The notes under the pieces are model-generated. The model ran no database searches, was not told the origin of the DNA, and was given only the letters and a program-made list of their open reading frames with translations. Below are positions 1 through 8,250 of a stretch of DNA of 64,000 bases, piece after piece. Origin of the DNA: Streptomyces albus subsp. albus (GTDB lineage Bacteria; Actinomycetota; Actinomycetes; Streptomycetales; Streptomycetaceae). Within the stretch, counting starts at the first letter, position 1, and each line of letters opens with the position of its first letter. Where the stretch lies: NCBI RefSeq assembly GCF_000719865.1, contig NZ_JOID01000005.1, positions 124,001 through 188,000 on the forward strand, given 5' to 3'. A program made the position numbers and the translations under genes.

Positions 1-379
1 ACCGGGGGCGTCCGGCGGCAACCAGCGGCGGCGAAGCCCGCGTACCAGGGCTGCGGTGCCGGCCGGCGAGATCCGCAGGGTGGTTCTCGCCGCAGGTCTC
101 CGGCGCTACGGATCGCCGGCACCGCCGCGTCTCCGGTGGCCCCCGCCACCGTGACGGCACGGCCGCCCCGGCTGTGATCGTTCTCACGCCCGGCCGCCCG
201 GCCGGCCTCCGCCCCGCGCCCGTGGCGGCCCCGGTCCGTACGCCCCAACAGGCGCCCCCGGCACGGCCGCCGCGTCCCCCGGCGCGTACCCCCGGCCCGT
301 TTCCCACCCGCTGTCACATTCCGGTAGCGGTACGGTCATAAGGGCGCCGGGGACGGCCCGCACCGCGCTCCCCGGCTCG
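1..379. other. Upstream stretch with no gene seen
   Basis: I see no coding region with plausible family content on either strand here. The stretch is GC-rich and probably holds the 3' flank of an upstream gene plus the promoter region of the kinase that starts at 393. No clear terminator hairpin or operator palindrome was recognised. Confidence 0.4.
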
Positions 380-385
380 TAGACT
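380..385 (+). promoter_or_regulatory. -10 box (TAGACT) of a leaderless promoter
   Basis: TAGACT lies 7 nt before the GTG start of the kinase gene, and no Shine-Dalgarno sequence lies between them. This spacing puts the transcription start at or next to the G of GTG, so the transcript is predicted to be leaderless. No good -35 hexamer was found. Confidence 0.5.
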
Positions 386-392
386 CACCAGC

Positions 393-2414
393 GTGGATAC
401 GACCCTGCAGGACCCCTCGTCCGGCCCGCGCCGGGAGGACCCCCTGGTCGGGCAGGTGCTCGACGGCCGCTACCGGATCGACGCGCGGATCGCCACCGGC
501 GGCATGGCCACCGTCTACCGGGGCCTCGACACCCGGCTCGACCGTGTGCTCGCGCTCAAGGTGATGCACCCCGGGCTCGCGGCCGACGCCTCCTTCGTCG
601 AGCGCTTCATCCGCGAGGCGAAGGCCGTGGCGCGGCTGGACCACCCCAACGTCGTCGGGGTGTACGACCAGGGCGACGACGGCCGCCACGTCTTCCTCGC
701 CATGGAGTACGTCGCCGGCTGCACGCTGCGCGACGTGCTGCGCGAGCGCGGCGCCCTGCGCCCCCGGGCCGCGCTGGACATCCTGGAGCCCGTCCTCGCC
801 GCGCTCGGCGCCGCGCATCTCGGCGGGCTCGTCCACCGCGACATGAAGCCGGAGAACGTCCTGATCGGTGACGACGGCCGGGTCAAGGTCGCCGACTTCG
901 GCCTGGTGCGCGCCGTGGACACCGACACCACGGCCTCCCCCGGCACCCTGCTCGGCACGGTCTCGTATCTTGCGCCCGAGCAGATCGAGCACGGCACCGC
1001 CGACCCCCGCGTCGACGTCTACGCCTGCGGCATCGTGCTGTACGAGATGCTGACCGGCGCCAAGCCGCACGCCGGCGGCACCCCCGCCCAGGTGCTCTAC
1101 CAGCACCTCCACGAGGACGTACCGCCGCCGTCCGCCGCCGTGCCCGGCCTGGCCGCGGGGCTGGACCGCCTGGTGTGCGACGCCACCGCGCGCGTCCCCG
1201 GAGCGCGCCCGGCGGACGCGGCCGCGATGCTCGCGGTGGTCCGCGAGGTGCGCGCCGGGCTCACCGAGGCGGAGCTGGACGCGGTGCCGCCGCAGGCGCT
1301 GACGCCCGCGGCCGCCGGCAGCGAGGACCGCACGAGCGTCCTGCCCCGTACCCGGGCCGCGGCGGCCGCGGCGGGGGCCCCGGCCCACCGCGGCGGGGCG
1401 CGCCGCGAGCCGTACGAGAGCACCACCGCCCTGCACCGCGAGGACGGCATGGAGCGCACCAGCCGTCTGGAGGTGCCGCCGCCGGAGACCCCGGGGCCCG
1501 GCTCCTCCGCCGTTCCCACCGCGCCCGCCGGGCGCGCGCTGCGGCGCCGCCGGCTGCTGCCGCTGATCACGGCCGGACTGCTGCTCCTCGGCGGCGTCCT
1601 GGGGGTCTGGTACATCAACTCCGGCCAGTTCACGCGGGTCCCGGGCGTACTGGGCGAGCCCCGGGCTGCGGCCGAGAAGACCCTGCGCTCCGCCGGGCTG
1701 GACGTCGAGGTGCGGCAGGGCTTCAGCGACGTCGTGGAGCGCGGACGCGTCATCAGCACCAAGCCGGAGCGCGGGGCCCGCATCCGCGACACCGGCACGG
1801 TGACCCTCCTCGTCTCCAAGGGCCCGGACGTGGTGGAGATCCCGGATCTCAAGGGCGTACCGCTGGGCCGGGCGAAGGACCGGCTCAAGGAGCTGGGCCT
1901 GGTGCCCGGCGTCGTCACCGAGACCTTCCACGACACGGTGGCCCGCGGCGCGGTGGTCCGCAGCAGCCCGAAGGCCGGCACCCAGCGGAAGCCCGACACG
2001 GCCGTCGCGCTCACCGTCTCCCGGGGCGAGCCCGTGGAGACGCCCGATGTGACCGGCGAGCCCGCGGCCGACGCCCGGCAGACGCTGGAGGACGCGGGTC
2101 TCAAGGTGAGGATCGCCCCGGAGCGCGTCTTCTCCGAGGAGGAGAAGGGCGCGGTGGCCGGGCAGTCGCCCGCCGAGGGTGCCACCCTGGCGCAGGGCGA
2201 CACCGTCACGCTCACCCTGTCCCGGGGCCCGGAGATGATCGCGGTCCCGGACGTCGAGGGCCAGGACGCCGGGGACGCACGGCGCGAGCTGGAGGAGCTG
2301 GGCTTCGAGGTGAAGGTCAGCCGGTTCTTCTTTGGCGACACGGTCTTCGACCAGTCGGTCGATCCGGGCGACGAGGCTCCGAAGGGCAGCACGATCACAC
2401 TCCGCGTGCGGTAG
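393..2414 (+). CDS. Transmembrane Ser/Thr protein kinase with four PASTA repeats (PknB type)
   Basis: This 673-residue kinase should phosphorylate protein Ser/Thr residues in response to cell-wall fragments. The N-terminal kinase domain (about 25-280) shows the glycine loop IATGGMATVYRG, K56 in LALKVM, HRDMKPEN with D150, and DFG at 168-170. A low-complexity linker leads to one membrane helix near residues 386-405. Four extracellular PASTA repeats of about 65 residues fill the C-terminus. PASTA domains bind muropeptides or lipid II in this family. The GTG start has a -10 box 7 nt upstream and no ribosome site, which suggests leaderless translation. It resembles the S. coelicolor SCO2110 kinase (pkaF, from memory). 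Its substrates cannot be told from sequence. Confidence 0.93.
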   Translation: MDTTLQDPSSGPRREDPLVGQVLDGRYRIDARIATGGMATVYRGLDTRLDRVLALKVMHPGLAADASFVERFIREAKAVARLDHPNVVGVYDQGDDGRHVFLAMEYVAGCTLRDVLRERGALRPRAALDILEPVLAALGAAHLGGLVHRDMKPENVLIGDDGRVKVADFGLVRAVDTDTTASPGTLLGTVSYLAPEQIEHGTADPRVDVYACGIVLYEMLTGAKPHAGGTPAQVLYQHLHEDVPPPSAAVPGLAAGLDRLVCDATARVPGARPADAAAMLAVVREVRAGLTEAELDAVPPQALTPAAAGSEDRTSVLPRTRAAAAAAGAPAHRGGARREPYESTTALHREDGMERTSRLEVPPPETPGPGSSAVPTAPAGRALRRRRLLPLITAGLLLLGGVLGVWYINSGQFTRVPGVLGEPRAAAEKTLRSAGLDVEVRQGFSDVVERGRVISTKPERGARIRDTGTVTLLVSKGPDVVEIPDLKGVPLGRAKDRLKELGLVPGVVTETFHDTVARGAVVRSSPKAGTQRKPDTAVALTVSRGEPVETPDVTGEPAADARQTLEDAGLKVRIAPERVFSEEEKGAVAGQSPAEGATLAQGDTVTLTLSRGPEMIAVPDVEGQDAGDARRELEELGFEVKVSRFFFGDTVFDQSVDPGDEAPKGSTITLRVR

Positions 2415-2420
2415 GGCGAA

Positions 2421-2444
2421 AGGGCCGTACGGCGGTACGGCCCT
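2421..2444 (+). terminator. Hairpin after the PASTA kinase
   Basis: A perfect 10-bp stem (AGGGCCGTAC / GTACGGCCCT) with a GGCG loop begins 7 nt after the kinase stop codon. Further partial pairing extends it outward. This is a typical U-poor Streptomyces terminator. Confidence 0.7.
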
Positions 2445-2508
2445 CGCTCTTCGTGCGGTTCACGAACGCGGCGCGGACTTCTCGCCCGGTCGGCGGATTC
2501 CTGAAGAA

Positions 2509-2545
2509 CATGCCCATTTGCCTAAAGGCGTTAGGCAAAGGCATG
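2509..2545 (+). promoter_or_regulatory. Palindromic operator upstream of the TetR gene
   Basis: Perfect 9-bp arms TTTGCCTAA (2517-2525) and TTAGGCAAA (2531-2539) flank a 5-nt centre. Outer arms CATGCC (2509-2514) and GGCATG (2540-2545) add a second layer, offset by 2 nt on the left. The element ends 28 nt before the TetR GTG start, a normal place for an autoregulatory TetR operator. Its AT content stands out from the surroundings. Confidence 0.7.
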
Positions 2546-2573
2546 ATGCCTTCTGGAAACAGGAGGTGAGGCA

Positions 2574-3197
2574 GTGGCACGCGCAGGGCTGACCACGGAG
2601 CGGCTGACCCGGGCCGGAGCGGAGCTGGCCGACGAGGCCGGGCTCGACCAGGTGACCCTCTCGGCGCTCGCCCGGCGGTTCGACGTCAAGGTGGCGAGCC
2701 TGTACTCGCACGTGAGGAACTCCCGGGACCTCCGGACGAGGATCACCCTCCTCGCCCTGGAGGAACTCGCCGACCGGGGCGCCGCCGCCCTCGCCGGGCG
2801 GGCCGGGAAGGACGCCCTGACCGCCCTGGCGGACGTCTACCGCGACTACGCGAGGGAGCACCCCGGCCGCTACGCCGCGGCCCGGCTGCGGCTCGACCCG
2901 GAGACGGCCGCCGCGAGCGCCGGCCCCCGGCACTCCGCGATGACGCGGGCGATCCTGCGCGGCTACGACCTGGCGGAGCCGGACCAGACGCACGCGGTCC
3001 GGCTGCTGGGCAGCGTCTTCCACGGCTACGTCACCCTGGAGACGGCGGGAGCGTTCAGCCACAGCGCCCCCGGCACCGAGGAGACCTGGCCGAGGATCCT
3101 CGACGCCCTCGACGCCCTGCTGCGGAACTGGCCCGCGCCATCGTCCGCGCCATCGTCCGCGCCCGCCTCCGCGCCCCCGCCCCCGTCCGCCCCCTGA
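2574..3197 (+). CDS. TetR-family transcriptional regulator
   Basis: A 207-residue repressor. The N-terminal helix-turn-helix (about 1-55) carries the TetR signature around TLSALARRFDVKVASLYSHV. The C-terminal ligand domain has the GYVTLETAGAFSHS block typical of the WHG-type TetR C-terminal domain. The tail is a low-complexity Pro/Ala/Ser stretch. The GTG start at 2574 is chosen for the AGGAGGTGAGG ribosome site just upstream. A perfect palindrome lies immediately before the gene and an SGNH hydrolase gene follows 75 nt downstream, so it probably represses itself and the hydrolase. The ligand is unknown. Confidence 0.88.
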   Translation: MARAGLTTERLTRAGAELADEAGLDQVTLSALARRFDVKVASLYSHVRNSRDLRTRITLLALEELADRGAAALAGRAGKDALTALADVYRDYAREHPGRYAAARLRLDPETAAASAGPRHSAMTRAILRGYDLAEPDQTHAVRLLGSVFHGYVTLETAGAFSHSAPGTEETWPRILDALDALLRNWPAPSSAPSSAPASAPPPPSAP

Positions 3198-3272
3198 CCC
3201 GGCCGGGAGACCGCTGCCGCGGCATCCCGCGAAGCCCGGCCATCCGCATCCCCACCCCCAAGAGGCAGGCCA

Positions 3273-4457
3273 ATGCTCACCGAGCACCCCCGGATCACCA
3301 CCCCCATCACCGCGGACCTCGTGCGCGGCGCCCTCGATCTGGAGCGCACCGAGCACGGGCTGCTGCCGCACCGGCTGCCCGCCCGGGCCCGCGCCCAGTG
3401 CGACGACGGACAGCTGGCCATGGCCGAGTCCCAGCCCTCGGGCGTACGGCTGGTCTTCCGTACCCGCGCCACCGCCGTCGAGCTGGACACGCTGCCCACC
3501 AAGCGCGTCTACCAGGGCGCCCCGCCCCGCCCGGACGGTCTGTACGACCTGCTCGTCGACGGCCGCCCGGCCGGGCAGGGGCGTGTGGCGGGCGGGAACA
3601 CCCTGCTCATCGACATGGCCGCCGGGACCGCCGAGAAGCGGCCCGGCCCGCCCGGCACCGTCCGCTTCGACGGCCTGCCCGACGGCGTCAAGGACGTCGA
3701 GATCTGGCTGCCGCACAACGAGACCACCGAGCTCCTCGCCCTGCGCACCGACGCCCCCGTCGAGCCGCTGCCGGCCGGGAGCCGCAGGGTGTGGCTGCAC
3801 CACGGCAGTTCGATCAGCCACGGCTCCGACGCCGCGAGCCCCACCACCACCTGGCCGGCGCTGGCCGCCTCGCTCGGCGGCGTGGACCTGGTCAACCTGG
3901 GCCTGGGCGGCGGCGCCCTGCTCGATCCGTTCACCGCCCGCGCCCTGCGCGACACCCCGGCGGACCTGATCAGCGTCAAGATCGGCATCAATGTCGTCAA
4001 CGCCGACCTGATGCGGCTGCGCGCCTTCGGCCCCGCGGTGCACGGCTTCCTCGACACCATCCGCGAGGGCCACCCCACCGTGCCGCTCCTCGTCGTCTCG
4101 CCCGTCCTCTGCCCCATTCACGAGGACACCCCCGGCCCGAGCGCGCCGGACTTCGACGGCCTCGCGGAGGGGAGGCTCCGCTTCCGGGCGACGGGCGACC
4201 CCGCCGAGCGCGCCGCGGGGAAGCTGACCCTGGGCGTCATACGGGAGGAGCTGCGCCGCCTCGTGGAGCGGCGGGCCGCCGACGACCCGCATCTGCACCA
4301 CCTCGACGGCCGCGAGCTCTACGGAGAGGCGGACTCCGCCGAACTGCCCCTGCCCGACGAACTCCACCCGGACGCCGCCACGCACCGCCGCATCGGCGAA
4401 CGCTTCGCCGCCCTGGCCTTCGCTCCGGGAGGCCCCTTCGGCGCCGAAGGGGCCTGA
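3273..4457 (+). CDS. SGNH/GDSL-type esterase or acylhydrolase
   Basis: A 394-residue protein with no signal peptide. An N-terminal beta-rich domain (about 1-165) is followed by an SGNH hydrolase fold. The nucleophile block reads HHGSSISHGSDA near residues 176-187. The Asn block is in GINVVNAD, and the catalytic Asp-His pair is in LPDELHPD near the C-terminus. The order and spacing match the family that pairs a sandwich domain with an SGNH domain. The ATG start has an AAGAGG ribosome site. Being downstream of the TetR gene and its operator, it is likely a regulated detoxifying or deacylating enzyme. The substrate cannot be inferred. Confidence 0.85.
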   Translation: MLTEHPRITTPITADLVRGALDLERTEHGLLPHRLPARARAQCDDGQLAMAESQPSGVRLVFRTRATAVELDTLPTKRVYQGAPPRPDGLYDLLVDGRPAGQGRVAGGNTLLIDMAAGTAEKRPGPPGTVRFDGLPDGVKDVEIWLPHNETTELLALRTDAPVEPLPAGSRRVWLHHGSSISHGSDAASPTTTWPALAASLGGVDLVNLGLGGGALLDPFTARALRDTPADLISVKIGINVVNADLMRLRAFGPAVHGFLDTIREGHPTVPLLVVSPVLCPIHEDTPGPSAPDFDGLAEGRLRFRATGDPAERAAGKLTLGVIREELRRLVERRAADDPHLHHLDGRELYGEADSAELPLPDELHPDAATHRRIGERFAALAFAPGGPFGAEGA

Positions 4458-4589
4458 ACCGCCCGCTCCGGCGCCGGCTCCCCGTCCCGCTCCGGCCCGG
4501 GACCCGCGTGCTCCGGACCCGGGCCGGGAGCATGCGGGCCGCGGCGGCCCGGCGGCCGGGCCGCCGCGGCCGCCTGGCACCCTGGAGGG

Positions 4590-5513
4590 GTGAACGCCCC
4601 GTACGCCCGCGCCCCCGTCACCGCCCCGGACCATTCCCCCGCCCGCACCCGGAACCCCGTCGGCAGCCATGTCCCCGTGGCCGGCGGGCTCGCCGCCAAA
4701 GGGCTGGCCTACGCCCGGGAGATCGGCGCCGAGACCGTACAGGTGTTCGTGGCCAATCCGCGCGGCTGGGCGACCCCGGCCGGCTCCCCGGCGCAGGACG
4801 AGGCGTTCCGCGCCGCCTGCGCCGCCGAGGCGCTGCCCGCGTACGTCCACGCGCCCTACCTCATCAACTTCGGCTCGCACACGGAGGCGACCGCCGAGCG
4901 CTCCGCGGAGTCCCTGCGGCACTCGCTCCGGCGCGGCCGGGCGATCGGCGCACTGGGCGTCGTCGTCCACACCGGCTCGGCCACCGGAGGCCGGGAGCGC
5001 GCCACGGCCCTCGCGCAGGTGCGGGAGCGGGTGCTGCCGCTGCTGGACGAGCTGACGCACGACGACGACCCGTGGCTGCTGCTGGAGCCGACCGCCGGCC
5101 AGGGTGCCTCGCTCTGCGCGCTCGCCGAGGACCTGGGCCCGTACTTCGAGGTGCTGGACCGCCATCCCCGGCTCGGCGTCTGCCTGGACACCTGCCACGC
5201 CTTCGCCGCCGGGCACGACCTGGCGGCGCCGGGCGGCACCAAGGCGCTGCTGGACGAGCTCGTGGAGACGGCCGGCCCGGGCCGGCTGAAGCTGATTCAC
5301 GCCAATGACTCCAAGGACGTCTCCGGGGCGCACAAGGACCGGCACGAGAACATCGGCCGGGGCCACATCGGGGCGGAGCCGTTCCGCGAGCTGTTCACGC
5401 ACCCGGCGGCCGAGGGCGTACCGCTGGTCATCGAGACCCCGGGCGGCCGGGAGGGGCACGCGGCGGACGTGGCCCTTCTGAAAGAGCTCCGGGACGGCGT
5501 CACCGGCCCGTAG
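4590..5513 (+). CDS. nfo: Endonuclease IV-type AP endonuclease
   Basis: A 307-residue TIM-barrel nuclease that would cut at abasic sites in base-excision repair. Family motifs visible are RNPVGSHVPVAGGLA at the N-terminus, VHTGS in the middle, LCLDTCHAFAAG-like metal-binding residues (CLDTCHAFAAGHD), and HANDSKDVSGAHKDRHENIG near residue 240, which holds several Zn ligands. It is slightly longer than E. coli Nfo because of about 20 extra N-terminal residues. The GTG start sits 6 nt after a CACCCT sequence and directly against GGAGGG, so it may be leaderless. A later start closer to the GSHVP strand cannot be excluded. Confidence 0.88.
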   Translation: MNAPYARAPVTAPDHSPARTRNPVGSHVPVAGGLAAKGLAYAREIGAETVQVFVANPRGWATPAGSPAQDEAFRAACAAEALPAYVHAPYLINFGSHTEATAERSAESLRHSLRRGRAIGALGVVVHTGSATGGRERATALAQVRERVLPLLDELTHDDDPWLLLEPTAGQGASLCALAEDLGPYFEVLDRHPRLGVCLDTCHAFAAGHDLAAPGGTKALLDELVETAGPGRLKLIHANDSKDVSGAHKDRHENIGRGHIGAEPFRELFTHPAAEGVPLVIETPGGREGHAADVALLKELRDGVTGP

Positions 5514-5602
5514 CGGAGGCGGAAGCCGGGGCGGGCGCCGGAGCGGGGGCACGGCGGGGCGCTCACCGTGCGCCGGTCCGCCCGAAGGCGCCGCCGGCAG
5601 GG

Positions 5603-6238
5603 CTACAGCTCCGGGCCCTCGCCCGGCTCCTCCTGGTAGGAATAGCGCTGCTCGCGCCAGGGGTCACCGAGGTTGTGGTAGCCCCGCTCCTCCCAGAAGC
5701 CGCGGCGGTCGGTGGTCATGTATTCGATCCCCCGGAGCCACTTCGGCCCCTTCCAGCCGTACAGGTGCGGCACGATCAGCCGCACCGGGAAGCCGTGTTC
5801 GGCGGTGAGGAGCTCGCCGTCCTTGTGGGTGGCGAGGAGGGTCCGCTCGGACGCGAAATCGGAGAGCCGCATATTGGCGCTGTAGCCGTACTCCGCCCAG
5901 GCCATGACATGGGTGACGGCGGGCGCGGGGGGCGCGAGCTCCAGGATCGTACGGGCCGCCACGCCGCCCCACTCCGCGCCCGTCATGGAGAACTTCGTGA
6001 CGCAGTGGAGATCGGCGGTGACCGTCGTGTAGGGCAGCGCCGAGAATTCCTCGTGGTTCCAGCGGTCCTTGCCGGCCGGGTCGGCCAGGGCGCCGAAGAT
6101 CCGGAACTCCCAGCGCTCGGGTCTGAACTTGGGCACCGGCCCGTAGTGGGTGACCGGCCAGCCGCGCTGTAGCCGCTGGCCGGGAGGAAGGACCGACTGT
6201 TCCCCTTCGCGGCTTTCCGGCTGACCCATGAGGTCCAT
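5603..6238 (-). CDS. Sulfite-oxidase-like molybdopterin oxidoreductase
   Basis: A 211-residue protein of the SUOX/MsrP molybdopterin fold. DLHCVTKFSMTGAEWGGV contains the Cys that would ligate molybdenum, and HGFPVRLIVPHLYGWKGPKWL is the typical second half of the domain. The C-terminus GYHNLGDPWREQRYS resembles other actinobacterial members. No twin-arginine signal or membrane helix is seen, so it is predicted to be cytoplasmic, unlike E. coli MsrP. The start is uncertain: ATG 6238 has no clear ribosome site, and the in-frame ATG at 6229 is an alternative. The gene converges with nfo. The substrate is unknown. Confidence 0.8.
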   Translation of the reverse strand: MDLMGQPESREGEQSVLPPGQRLQRGWPVTHYGPVPKFRPERWEFRIFGALADPAGKDRWNHEEFSALPYTTVTADLHCVTKFSMTGAEWGGVAARTILELAPPAPAVTHVMAWAEYGYSANMRLSDFASERTLLATHKDGELLTAEHGFPVRLIVPHLYGWKGPKWLRGIEYMTTDRRGFWEERGYHNLGDPWREQRYSYQEEPGEGPEL

Positions 6239-6392
6239 GGTGACAGACCCCGGCCGCGGATCGTGACCGGGGCGGGGACGAAGGGGGTGAACGCGGGCCG
6301 GCGAGGACGTTCCGGATCAATTCTCCGGAGGCCCGGCCGGGCCGGCCGCGGTGCCCCCCTGCACCGCACCCCGGCCCGCCGGTTCCGGTACG

Positions 6393-6439
6393 CGTGCGCG
6401 AGGGGCGCGGATCGATGCGATCCGCGCCCCTCGCGCACG
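6393..6439 (-). terminator. 22-bp perfect hairpin (second in tandem)
   Basis: Two perfectly complementary 22-nt arms (6393-6414 and 6418-6439) flank a 3-nt ATG loop. It lies downstream of the DAHP synthase gene and beyond another strong hairpin, so it is read as the distal member of a tandem terminator. It sits upstream of the molybdoenzyme gene on the same strand and should insulate it. Confidence 0.65.
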
Positions 6440-6452
6440 TCATGTCCGGAAA

Positions 6453-6495
6453 GCCGCCCGGTGGTGAGCCCGGGCCCGGCTCACCACCGGGCGGC
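6453..6495 (-). terminator. 18-bp perfect hairpin after DAHP synthase
   Basis: Perfect 18-nt arms (6453-6470 and 6478-6495) with a 7-nt loop begin 7 nt past the DAHP synthase stop codon on the minus strand. This is the proximal terminator of that gene. Confidence 0.75.
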
Positions 6496-6501
6496 CCCGG
6501 C

Positions 6502-8175
<1,674 letters not shown>

Positions 8176-8182
8176 TCAAGTA

Positions 8183-8211
8183 TTGACGGTGTACCGACAG
8201 CTCTCTACGTT
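8183..8211 (+). promoter_or_regulatory. Promoter of the GH81 glucanase gene
   Basis: TTGACG (8183-8188) and TACGTT (8206-8211) are separated by 17 bp, a good vegetative-type promoter. The predicted start near 8218 lies just upstream of a palindromic operator, so a bound repressor would block initiation or clearance. Confidence 0.55.
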
Positions 8212-8221
8212 GACGACATTC

Positions 8222-8239
8222 TTTGAGAGCGCTCTCAAA
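8222..8239 (+). promoter_or_regulatory. LacI-type operator, 18-bp perfect palindrome
   Basis: TTTGAGAGCGCTCTCAAA is a perfect palindrome with the central CG step typical of LacI/GalR operators. Its core resembles the CebR site TGGGAGCGCTCCCA, known to control cellulose use in Streptomyces. It lies between the predicted transcription start and the ribosome site of the glucanase gene. No LacI gene is in the window, so the repressor must be encoded elsewhere. Confidence 0.75.
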
Positions 8240-8250
8240 AAGGAGAGTCC

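Noticed and set aside
2460..5552. 1030-codon open frame on the minus strand
   Set aside because: It is antisense to TetR, SGNH hydrolase and nfo, has Arg/Gly/Ala-rich composition and no family motif. Such frames are common in DNA of this GC content.
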